Positions 16,948 to 27,775 of a DNA stretch of 51,344 nucleotides are shown one piece after another. This DNA comes from Lachnospiraceae bacterium (GTDB taxonomy: Bacteria; Bacillota; Clostridia; Lachnospirales; Lachnospiraceae). The position numbers and the translations under genes were made by a program. The notes under the pieces were generated by a model, which saw only the letters and a program-made list of their open reading frames with translations, was not told where the DNA came from and made no database searches. Positions within the stretch are counted from its first letter, which is position 1; every line of letters begins with the position of its first letter. The stretch lies in NCBI GenBank assembly GCA_016290905.1, contig JAEEVO010000011.1, forward strand, positions 1-51,344, given 5' to 3'.

Positions 16948-18087
16948 ATGGCAGACAAGAGAGATTATTACGAGGTGCTTGGTGTATCCAGGGATGCAGG
17001 TGCCGATGAGATAAAAAAGGCATACAGACAGCTCGGCAAGAAATATCATCCGGATGTAAACCCGGGGGACAAGGAAGCCGAAGAGAAGTTCAAGGAAGTC
17101 GGAGAAGCTTATGCGGTTTTAAGTGATCCAGATAAGCGCCGCCAGTACGACCAGTATGGACATGCAGCCTTTGAAAACGGCGGTTCGGGCGGAATGGACT
17201 TTAGTTCAATGGACTTTTCAAGCATGTTCGGAGATCTTTTCGGCGGCCTTGGAGGCATTTTCGGAGATCTTTTCGGTGGCGGAAGGTCGAGTGGCGGTAT
17301 CCAGCGCGGGAATAACACAAGAGTAAGAGTCCGCATCAGCTTTGATGAAGCCATGAAAGGTGTGGACAAGGAAATAGATGTAACGTTGAAAGAGCAGTGT
17401 GAGACCTGTAAGGGTACCGGAGCAAAGCCGGGTTCAAAGGTTGACACCTGTTCACAGTGCGGAGGAAAAGGTCAGGTTGCATATACACGCCAGTCACTTT
17501 TCGGCATGACACAGAGCATTCAGGCATGTCCTCAGTGCCGCGGCGCCGGAAAGATAATCAAGGATAAGTGCAGTGCGTGTCTTGGCAACGGTTATATTTC
17601 GAGAAAGAAAAAGCTTTCGGTATCGATACCTGCAGGTATTGATTCGGGTCAGTGCATAAGACTTGCGGGAAAGGGTGAGCCGGGTACTAACGGCGGCGGC
17701 TACGGCGACCTTCTGGTGGAGGTGGATGTCGGAGATCATCCCGTATTCCAGCGTGAAGGAATGAATATCTATTCCAACGCGTATATGAGCTTTGCACAGG
17801 CAGCTCTCGGAGGAGATGTGAGGATCCCCACCATTGACGGGGATGTACTTTACGAGGTAAAACCCGGAACGCAGACAGATACCAGGATAAGGCTGCGCGG
17901 CAAGGGAGTTCCTTCGGTAAGAGACAAGTCCTACAGGGGCGATCATTATGTAAACCTTGTCGTACAGGTTCCCACAAAGCTCAACTCGGAGCAGAAGGAG
18001 CTTCTCAAGAAATTTGACGAGGCATATTCCGGAAAGAAACCTGAGGACGGCACAGAAAAGAAAAAGAAGGGCTTTTTCGGTAAATGA
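16948..18087 (+). CDS. dnaJ: Chaperone protein DnaJ
   Basis: 379 residues. J domain residues 5-70 with HPD at 34-36; a G/F-rich linker ([19 protein letters not shown]); then four zinc-binding motifs [24 protein letters not shown] and CSACLGNG; then two beta-sandwich substrate domains and a C-terminal dimer region. It presents clients to DnaK and stimulates its ATPase. The stop codon overlaps the start of the following GTPase gene (ATGA), so the two are translationally coupled. Confidence 0.97.
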   Translation: MADKRDYYEVLGVSRDAGADEIKKAYRQLGKKYHPDVNPGDKEAEEKFKEVGEAYAVLSDPDKRRQYDQYGHAAFENGGSGGMDFSSMDFSSMFGDLFGGLGGIFGDLFGGGRSSGGIQRGNNTRVRVRISFDEAMKGVDKEIDVTLKEQCETCKGTGAKPGSKVDTCSQCGGKGQVAYTRQSLFGMTQSIQACPQCRGAGKIIKDKCSACLGNGYISRKKKLSVSIPAGIDSGQCIRLAGKGEPGTNGGGYGDLLVEVDVGDHPVFQREGMNIYSNAYMSFAQAALGGDVRIPTIDGDVLYEVKPGTQTDTRIRLRGKGVPSVRDKSYRGDHYVNLVVQVPTKLNSEQKELLKKFDEAYSGKKPEDGTEKKKKGFFGK

Positions 18088-20804
18088 AAAGATTTGTAAT
18101 AGGGATACTGGCACATGTTGATGCCGGAAAGACGACTCTTTCCGATACTATCCTATATTTAAGCAAGAGCATACGAAGACCGGGAAGGGTTGATAAAAAG
18201 GACTCCTTCCTGGATAGTTATGCGCTTGAAAGAGAACGTGGCATTACCATATTTTCAAAACAGGCTGTTTTTGAATATGGTGATGCCTCTTTTACTTTGC
18301 TTGATACACCGGGGCATGTGGATTTTTCACCCGAGATGGAGAGAACACTTGCGGCACTTGACGCCGCAGTTCTTGTGATCAGCGGACCCGAGGGCATACA
18401 GGCTCATACAAGAACTCTCTGGAAGCTTCTTAAAAGCTACGACATCCCTGTTTTTATATTTATAAACAAGATGGACAGGGATGTGGCAAACAGGGATGAC
18501 CTGAAGAAAGAGCTTAAGGAAGGGCTTTCGGGCGTGTGTGTGGATGTCGGCGCCCTGTTTGACGACGGGAGCAGAAGGACCGAAAAAACAGAATGTATGG
18601 AAGAAATATCCCTTTGTGATGAAAGTGCTCTTGAGGAATACTTTGAAACAGGAGAAATAGGCACTGAGACCTTAAGCTTTTTGGTTACTGAGAGAAAGCT
18701 GTTCCCGGTCATATTCGGTTCCGCTCTTAAGCAGGAGGGAGTGCTCTCTCTGCTTAAAGCCATGACCGAGCTGCTTCCCGAGATAGAATACGGGGAGGAT
18801 TTCGCAGCAAGGATATATAAGATAGGCAGGGACAATAAGGATAACAGGGTAACCTTCATGAAGATAACCGGCGGTCTTTTAAGGACAAGGGACAGGATCG
18901 GATACAGCATAAAGGAAGAAGCTTTTAACGAAAAGATAAATGAGATAAGGATTTACAACGGTGACGGCTTTACAAACGTGGACTCGGCGGAAGCGGGGAT
19001 GGTTGTAGGCGTGACCGGACTTACCTCAGTTCTTTCGGGCGGAGTACTGGGAGCAGAGGATGAGCTTCCGGAAAAACAGCTTATGCCGGTACTGACATAC
19101 AGGGTTGCAAATGCCGATATGTCCAGGCTCAGGACGCTTCTGCCGAAATTCAGGGAGCTTGAGGACGAAGAGCCCCAGCTGCATGTCCTTTGGAATGACG
19201 AGCTGAAAGAGCTTCAGATCAGGATCATGGGAGAGATACAGCTGGAGATATTGAAGGAGAGATTTAGGGAACGCTTTAAAGAAGATGTTGATTTTGACAG
19301 GGGCAGCATCATATACAGGGAAACTGTGACAGGGCCGGTGCTCGGCATAGGACATTATGAGCCGTTGAGACATTACGCCGAGGTTCAGCTTGTGATAGAA
19401 CCGGGCGAGAAGGGCAGCGGCATAGTTTTCAAATCGGAAGTGTCCACTGATGAGCTGGACCTTAACTGGCAGAGACTGATCATGACGCATGTTTACGAAA
19501 AGGAGCATCGTGGATGTCTTATAGGAGCGCCGGTGGACGATATATGCATAACCCTTGTCGGAGGGAGGGCACATCTGAAGCATACTGAGGGCGGCGATTT
19601 CAGGCAGGCATCCTACAGAGCGGTCAGACAGGGTCTGATGCGTGCCGTGAGTCTTGGAAAATGCAGGCTGCTTGAGCCTTATTATGATTTTGTGCTTGAG
19701 ATACCCAAGGAGACCGTCGGAAGGGCTTTAAATGACATTGACAGGAAATCGGGAAGGATAAAGGAGCATTTTGAGTCGGCAGAAACCGGGATGACCGTGC
19801 TTTCGGGAACCGCGCCCGTGGCGGAGCTGATGGGCTATACCGCCGAGGTAACTGCCTATACAAAGGGACTCGGCTCGCTTTATTACAGCTTTTCGGGCTT
19901 TGATTCCTGTCACAATGAGGAAGAGGTCATAAAAAACGCGGGATACGATCCGGAGACCGATAAATATAATCCCTCCTATTCCGTATTCTGTGCGCACGGA
20001 GCGGGCTTCCCCGTCCCGTGGGATGAGGTTGACGATTATAAGCATATCGCACTTAAGCTGACCTTGGACGAACATAACGGGAAACTTTGGCAGACCGAGA
20101 ATATGAGCGAAAAAGATACACCGGCTGTAAGAAATGAAGGAAGCTTCGGTACGGATCCGGTCATTTCGCGTGAGGAAATAGACGCTATCCTCGGAAAGGC
20201 TCATTACGCAAACAGAAAAGAAGGCTACAAGAACCCTTTCAGGAAAAAACGTTCATATGTTGCAGATATTGCTCAGGTAAATACAAAAAAGATCAAGGCT
20301 GAGCCGGATATGCCGAAATACCTGCTGGTTGACGGCTATAACATCATCTTTACATGGCCGGAACTTAGGGAAATGGCTGATATAAATATGGATGCCGCAC
20401 GGGAGCAGCTGAACGACATACTCTGTAACTACAGGGCGATGCATGACAGTGAGATAATCGTGGTATATGACGCCTACAGGGTAAAGGGGCATCAGGTGGA
20501 GTACACTGCGTATAACAACATAAACATTGTCTTTACAAAGGAAGCGGAGACAGCGGACCGGTTTATAGAGCGGTTTGCCCACGATAATGTTTCGAGATAC
20601 AGGGTTACGGTAGCGACAAGCGACGGCCTTGAACAGATAATAATCAGAGGACAGGGGGCGGCCCTCCTTACCGCGATGGATTTCTATGATGAGATAAAAA
20701 GAACCGGCAACAGAATCTCGGAACGTCTGGCTTCACCGGAAAACAGTAAAAAAATCACATCGTCTTTAGCAATAATTGGGCATATAAAAGACACAATTGA
20801 ATAG
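18084..20804 (+). CDS. TetM/EF-G-like ribosomal GTPase fused to a C-terminal NYN (YacP/Rae1-type) nuclease domain
   Basis: 906 residues, far longer than the roughly 640 of Tet(M). G motifs: AHVDAGKTT (10-18), DTPGHVDF from D74, NKMDR from N128. EF-G-type domains II to V run to about residue 640, ending [20 protein letters not shown] linker of about 100 residues follows. Residues 745-880 form a NYN/YacP domain: [11 protein letters not shown] with D750, [12 protein letters not shown] with D796, [11 protein letters not shown] with D847, and [10 protein letters not shown]. In Bacillus, Rae1 (YacP) is a ribosome-associated endonuclease cutting mRNA in the A site; Tet(M)-type GTPases act at the same site. 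The fusion suggests a ribosome-rescue or ribosome-linked mRNA cleavage factor. Coupled to dnaJ. Tetracycline resistance should not be assumed. Confidence 0.85.
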   Translation: MKRFVIGILAHVDAGKTTLSDTILYLSKSIRRPGRVDKKDSFLDSYALERERGITIFSKQAVFEYGDASFTLLDTPGHVDFSPEMERTLAALDAAVLVISGPEGIQAHTRTLWKLLKSYDIPVFIFINKMDRDVANRDDLKKELKEGLSGVCVDVGALFDDGSRRTEKTECMEEISLCDESALEEYFETGEIGTETLSFLVTERKLFPVIFGSALKQEGVLSLLKAMTELLPEIEYGEDFAARIYKIGRDNKDNRVTFMKITGGLLRTRDRIGYSIKEEAFNEKINEIRIYNGDGFTNVDSAEAGMVVGVTGLTSVLSGGVLGAEDELPEKQLMPVLTYRVANADMSRLRTLLPKFRELEDEEPQLHVLWNDELKELQIRIMGEIQLEILKERFRERFKEDVDFDRGSIIYRETVTGPVLGIGHYEPLRHYAEVQLVIEPGEKGSGIVFKSEVSTDELDLNWQRLIMTHVYEKEHRGCLIGAPVDDICITLVGGRAHLKHTEGGDFRQASYRAVRQGLMRAVSLGKCRLLEPYYDFVLEIPKETVGRALNDIDRKSGRIKEHFESAETGMTVLSGTAPVAELMGYTAEVTAYTKGLGSLYYSFSGFDSCHNEEEVIKNAGYDPETDKYNPSYSVFCAHGAGFPVPWDEVDDYKHIALKLTLDEHNGKLWQTENMSEKDTPAVRNEGSFGTDPVISREEIDAILGKAHYANRKEGYKNPFRKKRSYVADIAQVNTKKIKAEPDMPKYLLVDGYNIIFTWPELREMADINMDAAREQLNDILCNYRAMHDSEIIVVYDAYRVKGHQVEYTAYNNINIVFTKEAETADRFIERFAHDNVSRYRVTVATSDGLEQIIIRGQGAALLTAMDFYDEIKRTGNRISERLASPENSKKITSSLAIIGHIKDTIE

Positions 20805-20906
20805 CGTAGAGAAAATGTTTGTGATAGTATATTAACGTTGCGGGCTGTATATACGGCTCAGGCAACGGATTTCTGATGGTTTTAAAAGGTAAAAACGGAG
20901 AATAAG

Positions 20907-21986
20907 ATGATTAGAAACAGTTCTGGTAAGTTAATAAAATTCGCCTCGGTTCTCTGCGCAACGGCGCTGGTCTTCGGAGGCTGCGGCCTGTTCGCTGAGG
21001 AGGAAGAAGCGAAGAGCATTGCGATCGTTCGGGAAAATATGGAGGATGAATACGATATTATCCATTGTGAGAAGCACGATATAAAGAAGACTGCCGTTAT
21101 TTCCTGCTCGTATAAGCAGCTGATGGAGGAAAACCTTTCTTTCCCCGTCGGTGATAAAAGCGTTGCGTTTGTTTATGTAAATGAGGGAGACGAGGTTAAG
21201 GCCGGCGATCTTGTGGCAAAGCTTGATGTCGGACAGCTTGAAACAGATAACATAAACATGCGTGAACAGGTGGAGAGAAACGAGTTCCTTATAAAACAGG
21301 TTGACGAAAAGATCGAATATTATGAGAAAAAGATCGAGTCTCCCGGTATAAGCCTTTCAACAAAGGAAAGTTATCTTTCAAAGCTGCAGAGCCTTCGTGA
21401 AAAGAGAAGAAGCTACAGTGACGAGAATGAGTTTAACCTTATAAAGATATCGGCTAACGAGCAGCAGATATCAAACGGATGTCTGTATGCCGGGATGGAT
21501 GGGAATATTTCATATATAAAGGATAATCTTGTCGGAAGCAATGTGAATGCCGGTGAAAAGGTAATCACGGTATTGAGCGCGGGCGCAACGGGATTCCAGG
21601 CTCAGGACAGAGGAATACAGAGTTATGTAAATGTCGGAGATATCATGGTGGTTGAATGTCCGGTACTTAACCAGTCGTTTGACGTAAAGCTTACATCGGC
21701 AGATCCCGATAACGGCAAGATGGTTTTTGAGCTTTTAGAGCCCGATTTTTCTATTACCGTAGGAACCAGAGGAAAGATAACGGTGGTACAGGGTGAGGCA
21801 AACGGAGCGTTTTCACTGCCCAACACCTGTGTGTTTGAGACTGATGAATTTTCTTACACTTACATCCTTAATGCCGATGGCGTCAGGGAGATGAGAAAAG
21901 TTGAGGTAGGACTCAAGGGCGATGATTTTGTTGAAATAACGGGCGGTATCACAGAAGCGGATTCCGTTATTCTTCGAAGAAGCTGA
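20907..21986 (+). CDS. HlyD/MacA-like efflux adaptor 1
   Basis: 359 residues. A hydrophobic N-terminus ends VFGGC at C26, a possible lipidation site, though FGGC is not a strong lipobox. A biotinyl-lipoyl half-motif (VYVNEGDEVKAGDLVAKLDV) is followed by a coiled-coil hairpin (residues about 115-185), the second lipoyl half (GMDGNISYIKDNLVGSNVNAGEKV) and beta-barrel and membrane-proximal domains. Such adaptors link ABC exporters to outward delivery. First gene of a six-gene operon. The 102-base gap before it contains a stem CGTTGC/GCAACG at 20836-20867. Paralogous to the next two genes. Confidence 0.8.
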   Translation: MIRNSSGKLIKFASVLCATALVFGGCGLFAEEEEAKSIAIVRENMEDEYDIIHCEKHDIKKTAVISCSYKQLMEENLSFPVGDKSVAFVYVNEGDEVKAGDLVAKLDVGQLETDNINMREQVERNEFLIKQVDEKIEYYEKKIESPGISLSTKESYLSKLQSLREKRRSYSDENEFNLIKISANEQQISNGCLYAGMDGNISYIKDNLVGSNVNAGEKVITVLSAGATGFQAQDRGIQSYVNVGDIMVVECPVLNQSFDVKLTSADPDNGKMVFELLEPDFSITVGTRGKITVVQGEANGAFSLPNTCVFETDEFSYTYILNADGVREMRKVEVGLKGDDFVEITGGITEADSVILRRS

Positions 21987-21998
21987 TCTGGAGGTATT

Positions 21999-23051
21999 AT
22001 GGGTAAAAGGTTTTTGACATTTCTGCTGCTCGCCGTATTTACGGCAGGGTTAACATCATGCAGTGAGAAAAAGACTGAAGTTGCAAACGAAATAGAATTA
22101 CTTGAACCGATGAATGCCAAGCTTGAAACAGCTTATGTAACAAGGTCGGAAATAAGCCAGATAGAGCTTCATAACGGTGCGGTCATTCCTTCCGTTGAAG
22201 AGTTTTCATTTAAAGAAAACGGATATCTTTACGGAGTGTTCGTAAATCCGGGTGAGAAGGTTTACAAGGGCGATGTCCTTGCGGGTATCGTCGGTCCCAA
22301 CCATGATGCGATCCTCTCCCTCGAGGATGATATAAAGGACATTGAGGATTCAAGGGAAAAGACCTACGAGAGCTACGATACGGAGCTTAAGATAGCTAAG
22401 CTCAGCGGTGGCGACACTTCGGAGAAAGAACTTGATATCAGGCAGAAAAAAGAACTGTTCGAGTTTGAGCTTGCACAGAAAAAGAAAAGGCTTGAAGAGC
22501 TTAAGAACAACGATATCGGATATATTTACATTACGGCACCCTATGATGCCGTAGTCGCAGCAGTTTCGTCCGCCGGAGCAAACAGTTACATTTCCAAGGG
22601 AACTGCCGTAGTTGCTCTTGAAGACGGCGGAGACCCGATGATCACATGCGATTATATTTCCGAGGTAAATTATAACAAGAGCTACTCCTGTTATGCGGAC
22701 GTGCGCGGTCAGAGACTTGAGCTTGAGTATATCCCGTATACAAAGAACGAGCTAAAGGTTGTTGTAAATAACGGCTCGACACCCGTATCAAGGTTCAGGA
22801 TAAAGAACGTTGAGGACAAACTGCTCTATGTCGGCGATTATGCCGCTGTAATCGAAATAAAAAGCTTCAAGGGAGACGTGCTTGTCATTCCGCAGAACGC
22901 GGTTTACTCCGATTCCACGGGATCGTTTGTTTACGAGATAAAGGACGGCGAAAGAATAAGACGTCATGTACTCCTCGGCTTAAAAGACAATGCTAATGTT
23001 GAAATAGTCGAAGGAATAGAGGAAGGGGCGTGCGTATATGTTAAGAGTTAA
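21999..23051 (+). CDS. HlyD/MacA-like efflux adaptor 2 (lipoprotein)
   Basis: 350 residues with a clear lipobox LTSC, so C21 is likely lipidated. Same domain plan as its neighbours: first lipoyl half (YLYGVFVNPGEKVYKGDVLA), coiled coil about residues 105-170, second lipoyl half (YITAPYDAVVAAV), then a beta-barrel and a final ladder (VYEIKDGERIRRHVLLGLKD). 12 bases after adaptor 1 and overlapping adaptor 3 by 14 bases. Confidence 0.8.
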   Translation: MGKRFLTFLLLAVFTAGLTSCSEKKTEVANEIELLEPMNAKLETAYVTRSEISQIELHNGAVIPSVEEFSFKENGYLYGVFVNPGEKVYKGDVLAGIVGPNHDAILSLEDDIKDIEDSREKTYESYDTELKIAKLSGGDTSEKELDIRQKKELFEFELAQKKKRLEELKNNDIGYIYITAPYDAVVAAVSSAGANSYISKGTAVVALEDGGDPMITCDYISEVNYNKSYSCYADVRGQRLELEYIPYTKNELKVVVNNGSTPVSRFRIKNVEDKLLYVGDYAAVIEIKSFKGDVLVIPQNAVYSDSTGSFVYEIKDGERIRRHVLLGLKDNANVEIVEGIEEGACVYVKS

Positions 23052-24156
23052 AACTTCTTTGATAAAAAAGACAGTCTGCGCTCTTATGGTCATGCTGTTA
23101 TGCGTCCCGATGGTCGTTTCGGGACATGCCGCAGACGATGATGTGCTGTACTTCGGTGCGCTGGAGGAATCAATCGCACAGAATGTAAAAACTACGACAG
23201 CAGAGAAAGGCATTTTCTTTACTTCCGGACTTGTTCAGGGAAGTCTTGAATTCCTAAGTAACCAGTGGGTTTTCAGCGATATATCGGAAGGAACCGTGAC
23301 CTTCCAGAATTTCGTCGTAAACCAGGGAGATGTTGTAAAAAAAGGCGATCCGGTAGTAGAAGTGAAGGTTGCCGTTGATGAGGTCGAGAAGGAAGAGGTT
23401 GAGCTCAACCTGTCAGCAGCAAAACGGAATCTTGAAGAATATGTTGCGGATACAAAACTGCTTCTCGATCAGTACAAAGCGGCTTCGGAGACGGGAAGCG
23501 AAGCCGACAGACAGCTGGCGGCTCTTTCTTATACAAAACTCCTTAAGACGTTCAACAGCGAAGTTGAGAACAGAGAAGCAAGAATAGATGAGTATACTTT
23601 AAGGCTTGATGAGATAGAAGACCTTGAAAACACGAAGTATATAAATGCTACAACCGACGGTATCGTAGGATATCTTGCAAGATTACGTAAGGGTGAGGTC
23701 ATAACGGGCTGGTCTTTCCTGTGTGTCATCAACGATCCTGAAAAGGTAAGGGTTGTAGTGGAAGGCGGCTCGGATACCCTTCGTTACAATATGCCGGTAA
23801 AGATCATCCAGAGGACGGGAAATAGGAACGTGGAGCTTACCGGGCGTGTGCTTACCATGAAGAGCACGGCGTCATCGGTCAATCTGATAGCAAGGAATGA
23901 TATCATAGAGATATACGGTGATAAATCAAAACTGATGCCCGGCAGTCAGGTAACCATCAAGTTTGACAAGACATATGTTGAAGATGCCGTTATGGTTAAG
24001 AAGAGCGCCATAAAGACGGATAAAAAGGGAAGCTATGTCAATGTATTCGTAAACGGCTTTTCAACCAAGAGATACGTTATCATCGGCGGTTCCGATGCCG
24101 ACAGGAGCTGGATAGTTTCAGGTGTTAACGAAGGCGATATCGTTATTCTCGAATAA
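23038..24156 (+). CDS. HlyD/MacA-like efflux adaptor 3
   Basis: 372 residues with a signal peptide or anchor (residues 1-32, ending VSGHAA) and no lipobox, unlike adaptor 2. The lipoyl half TVTFQNFVVNQGDVVKKGD, a coiled coil near 110-195, ATTDGIVGYLARLRKGE, and the C-terminal domain (KGSYVNVFVNGFSTKRYVII) are visible. Starts inside adaptor 2 in another frame, so translation is coupled. Three diverged adaptors for one permease suggests a mixed adaptor ring or distinct roles. Confidence 0.78.
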   Translation: MLRVKTSLIKKTVCALMVMLLCVPMVVSGHAADDDVLYFGALEESIAQNVKTTTAEKGIFFTSGLVQGSLEFLSNQWVFSDISEGTVTFQNFVVNQGDVVKKGDPVVEVKVAVDEVEKEEVELNLSAAKRNLEEYVADTKLLLDQYKAASETGSEADRQLAALSYTKLLKTFNSEVENREARIDEYTLRLDEIEDLENTKYINATTDGIVGYLARLRKGEVITGWSFLCVINDPEKVRVVVEGGSDTLRYNMPVKIIQRTGNRNVELTGRVLTMKSTASSVNLIARNDIIEIYGDKSKLMPGSQVTIKFDKTYVEDAVMVKKSAIKTDKKGSYVNVFVNGFSTKRYVIIGGSDADRSWIVSGVNEGDIVILE

Positions 24157-24168
24157 AAGGGGATTGTT

Positions 24169-27000
24169 ATGTTTCATTTAATGCTTCAAAAGATTTTGCA
24201 TAAAAAATGGATGGTTGCCAGTCTTCTCATAGGCAATATCCTGCTGATCGCCATTGCGGTCAGTCATCCGATGTACCAGGAAGCATCCAAGAAGAAGATG
24301 CTTACGGATGAGTTTACAAACTATATGCATGATAATAACGCCTATCCGATGCTGATAGACATTAAAGGCCTTACGAGAAAGTTCGACGGAAGAGAAGACA
24401 CGAAGCGTATAAGAGAGTTCGCAAACAGCGTGGCCTCACAGTTCGGCATATCGGAGACCGAAAAGATATGTGTGAAGGATCTGGTTTCATCATCCGCAAC
24501 GCCCACGACACTGTATAACAGGGCAAGCAGCGAGATAAAGCTGATAGTGGGCTGTATATCCGATTTTGAGAACCATACAAGCATAGTATCGGGCAGGATG
24601 TACTCGAATACTATTACGGAAGACGGATATATTGAGGCGGTAATAAGCCAGAGCGCGATGATAGAGTATAACCTTCTTGTTGGTGCGGAGCTTGATTTTA
24701 AGAGCCTGAAATTCGCCGAGAAGGATATGGTCAAGATAAGGATCGTAGGTGTTTATACCAATTCGGAAGACAACGACAATTACTGGGTGGAATCACCTTC
24801 TTATTACAAGGATTATCTTATGATCGACAGCGGTCTGTTCGATCAGGGCTTTGTCGCAAATGATACCAAGAAGTATAATGTAAATGAACATTGGTATACA
24901 CTTCTCGATTACACCGAGCTTGTTCCCGAACAGATAGACAATATCATAGCCATCACGGAAAAAGCTGTGGAAGAGAATAATAACGTATACTGTACGATGG
25001 AGACACCGGCGTATATAGATCTCTTAAAGGATTATGCCATAAAAGAAAAGCAGATCATGGTTACGCTTTCCATCCTTCAGGTTCCCGTGATCGTTCTGTT
25101 GTGTGCATTCCTGTTCATGATCTCAAGGCAGATGCTTGAAATGGAGGAAAACGAGATAGCGATCCTGAAATCAAGAGGAGCCGGTCGTCTTCAGATAATC
25201 TGGCTGTATTTCCTGCAGTCAATGTTCCTGAGTGTGATAAGCGTGTTCGCGGGGCTTCCGCTCGGAAAGCTGATATGTAAGATACTCGGAGCGTCCAGTG
25301 CATTCCTGGAGTTTAGCGCAAAGAGAAGCCTTGCGGTAGAGTATACGGGTGAGGTATTTAAATACTGTATAATTGCGGTTTTCGTGTCAATGTTCATGAC
25401 GCTGCTTCCGGTACTCAGCAAATCAACTTCATCGATTGTGTCGGTTAAGAGAAGAAGGTCAAGAAAGGTTAAGCCTCTGTGGCAGAAACTCTTCCTTGAT
25501 GTTGTGATACTTGGCGTTGCCGTATACGGTTATTATTCCTTCAACTCACGTAAGGATGAACTTCTGATGACCGTGCTTAGCGGTGAATCGCTCGATCCGC
25601 TGATATTCTTAAGTTCATCGCTGTTCATACTTGGTGCGGGACTTGTTTCGCTGAGAATACATTCACTTCTGATTTTCCTTCTCTTCAAACTCGGGAAACG
25701 CGCATGGAGACCGGCAAGCTATACATCATTCCTGCAGCTGATCCGTTCGAGCAGCAAACAGGCATTCATCATGGTATTCCTTGTTCTTACCGTTGCATTC
25801 GGTATGTTCAATACCACAGTCGCAAGGACGATACTTGCAAATGCCGAAAAGAACAGCGACTACAACATAGGTGCGGATGTTGTATTAAAGGAAGTCTGGA
25901 AGAACAATGCGGCATACGCAAACACTCCCGAAGCGGCAGCCAGTGACGCCAAGTTTGAGATTTCGTATACAGAGCCCGACAGCGGAAGATTCAACGATAT
26001 AAACGGCATGGTATCAATGGCCAAGGTATTCAGATCGGAAACAACCACGATCAAGACGGGTAAGGATGAAAAGCAGGCAACCCTGCTTGGTATAAATACC
26101 AAGACCTTCGGTGAAACGACAAAGCTTGACAGAAGTCTTTTAAAGTATGATTACAGGGAATACCTGAATGTTATGTCAAAGAATTCGGATGCGGTACTGG
26201 TATCCATGAATTTCAGGGATAAATACGGTATAAAGCTTGGAGATCAGATAACCTATAATGTTACTGATGACATAATAAGCGGTTCCGGTACGGGGATTGT
26301 TTACGGATTCTTCGAGTATTGGCCCGGATATCAGAAGACAAAGGTTGTCATAGGCGCCGACGGTTCAACTTCAAGAGAAGAGCAGTATATGGTTGTTGCA
26401 CATCTTTCTGCAATCCAGGAAAAGGTCGGAGTACTGCCTTATGAGCTCTGGTTTAATATGGGCGGAAATACAGAAGGCGTTTACAGCTTTGTAAAAGATA
26501 ACGAGATACAGCTTACGGAATTCATTGATGCTACGGAAAAGAGAGAAGCAATAAGCAGGGAGGCATTATTCCAGGGAACCAACGGTATCCTTACAATGAG
26601 CTTCATAACCATACTGCTTATCTGCGGCATCGGATATCTTATCTATTGGACGCTTTCAATCAGATCGAGAGAACTTCTGTTCGGTATATTCAGGGCTATG
26701 GGTATGGGAAAGAACGAAGTGATCCATATGCTTGTAAACGAACAGGTATTTACCGGCGTGGTGGCAATTGTCTTCGGACTGGTAATCGGGTGGATTTCAT
26801 CAAGGATGTTCGTACCGATCATACAGATTGCATATTCGGCTAATGACAGGTCTCTTCCGCTTGAACTCATAACGAGGGATTCGGATATGGCAAGGCTGCT
26901 TATCATAATAGGCATAGTATTTGTGGCATGCCTTGCGGTACTCATCAGACAGGTATACAGCATGAAGATCTCACAGGCATTGAAGCTTGGTGAAGATTGA
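24169..27000 (+). CDS. FtsX/MacB-like ABC permease, large, about ten membrane helices
   Basis: 943 residues. The first helix lies at residues about 14-34, followed by a large extracytoplasmic domain to about 295. Three helices follow (near 298-322, 340-370, 400-420) as an FtsX-like unit (MLEMEENEIAILKSRGAGRLQI). Two to three more helices (about 440-520) and another at 533-553 precede a second extracytoplasmic domain to about 800. The last three helices form the second FtsX unit (ELLFGIFRAMGMGKNEVIHM). This duplicated layout is that of long lipoprotein or peptide exporters rather than four-helix MacB. It sits between the adaptors and two ATPases. Confidence 0.85.
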   Translation: MFHLMLQKILHKKWMVASLLIGNILLIAIAVSHPMYQEASKKKMLTDEFTNYMHDNNAYPMLIDIKGLTRKFDGREDTKRIREFANSVASQFGISETEKICVKDLVSSSATPTTLYNRASSEIKLIVGCISDFENHTSIVSGRMYSNTITEDGYIEAVISQSAMIEYNLLVGAELDFKSLKFAEKDMVKIRIVGVYTNSEDNDNYWVESPSYYKDYLMIDSGLFDQGFVANDTKKYNVNEHWYTLLDYTELVPEQIDNIIAITEKAVEENNNVYCTMETPAYIDLLKDYAIKEKQIMVTLSILQVPVIVLLCAFLFMISRQMLEMEENEIAILKSRGAGRLQIIWLYFLQSMFLSVISVFAGLPLGKLICKILGASSAFLEFSAKRSLAVEYTGEVFKYCIIAVFVSMFMTLLPVLSKSTSSIVSVKRRRSRKVKPLWQKLFLDVVILGVAVYGYYSFNSRKDELLMTVLSGESLDPLIFLSSSLFILGAGLVSLRIHSLLIFLLFKLGKRAWRPASYTSFLQLIRSSSKQAFIMVFLVLTVAFGMFNTTVARTILANAEKNSDYNIGADVVLKEVWKNNAAYANTPEAAASDAKFEISYTEPDSGRFNDINGMVSMAKVFRSETTTIKTGKDEKQATLLGINTKTFGETTKLDRSLLKYDYREYLNVMSKNSDAVLVSMNFRDKYGIKLGDQITYNVTDDIISGSGTGIVYGFFEYWPGYQKTKVVIGADGSTSREEQYMVVAHLSAIQEKVGVLPYELWFNMGGNTEGVYSFVKDNEIQLTEFIDATEKREAISREALFQGTNGILTMSFITILLICGIGYLIYWTLSIRSRELLFGIFRAMGMGKNEVIHMLVNEQVFTGVVAIVFGLVIGWISSRMFVPIIQIAYSANDRSLPLELITRDSDMARLLIIIGIVFVACLAVLIRQVYSMKISQALKLGED

Positions 27001-27054
27001 TAAAGAATATGATAAAACATGTGATTATCATACGGTTTTCTTCGGAGTGAAAAT

Positions 27055-27756
27055 ATGCAGAAATATATAATCAAAACAGAAAATGTTGACAGGAACTTCC
27101 CAATAGCCGGACGTGAGCCGGTCAAGGTCTTAAAGCAGGTTTCTGTGGAAATACCGGAAAGGAGCCTCACAATCTTAAGAGGCCCCTCGGGTTCCGGAAA
27201 AACAACTCTCATGAACATCATCGGCGCGCTTGATACCCCTACGGCGGGCAAGGTTTTTTTTGACGGCAGTGAGATATCTTCGATGTCGGATGCAGCCAAG
27301 GAGAAATTAAGGCGAAAGAATGTCGGATTTGTATTCCAGTCGGTTTCGCTTATACCGATCATGACGGTATATGAGAATGTGGAATTCAGCCTGAGGCTTT
27401 CCAATTACAAGGGCGACAAGAAACAGAGAGTTAATCAGTGTCTTAAGATGGTCGGACTTCAGAACCGTGCCGGACATATGCCGCAGGAGCTTTCCGGCGG
27501 TGAGCAGCAGCGTGTGGCCATCGCACGTGCGATAGCGCATAAACCCAGAGTGGTATTTGCCGATGAGCCTACAGCCGAACTTGACAGCCAGACCGCTATC
27601 ACGGTTGTAAACATATTTAAGAAGCTGGTTGCCGAAGAAGGCGTAACGATAGTAATGACAACACACGACACCGGACTTATGGATGCGGGGGATACTGTTT
27701 ATACCATAGAGGACGGCTGTGTTGCAAACTGCGTGGTTAACAGGGAAATAGTCTGA
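27055..27756 (+). CDS. ABC transporter ATPase, MacB/LolD type
   Basis: 233 residues. Walker A GPSGSGKTT from residue 43, Q loop GFVFQSVSLIP, signature LSGGEQQR at about 146, Walker B VVFADEPT, D loop AELDSQT and the H loop TTHD. It has the short form typical of ATPases paired with FtsX-type permeases. A 54-base gap separates it from the permease. Confidence 0.92.
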   Translation: MQKYIIKTENVDRNFPIAGREPVKVLKQVSVEIPERSLTILRGPSGSGKTTLMNIIGALDTPTAGKVFFDGSEISSMSDAAKEKLRRKNVGFVFQSVSLIPIMTVYENVEFSLRLSNYKGDKKQRVNQCLKMVGLQNRAGHMPQELSGGEQQRVAIARAIAHKPRVVFADEPTAELDSQTAITVVNIFKKLVAEEGVTIVMTTHDTGLMDAGDTVYTIEDGCVANCVVNREIV

Positions 27757-27775
27757 TCACGGTATGGAGGATAGG

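Noticed and set aside
18084-20804. Acquired tetracycline-resistance gene.
   Set aside because: The sequence is diverged, chromosomal, coupled to dnaJ and fused to a nuclease; resistance is not supported.
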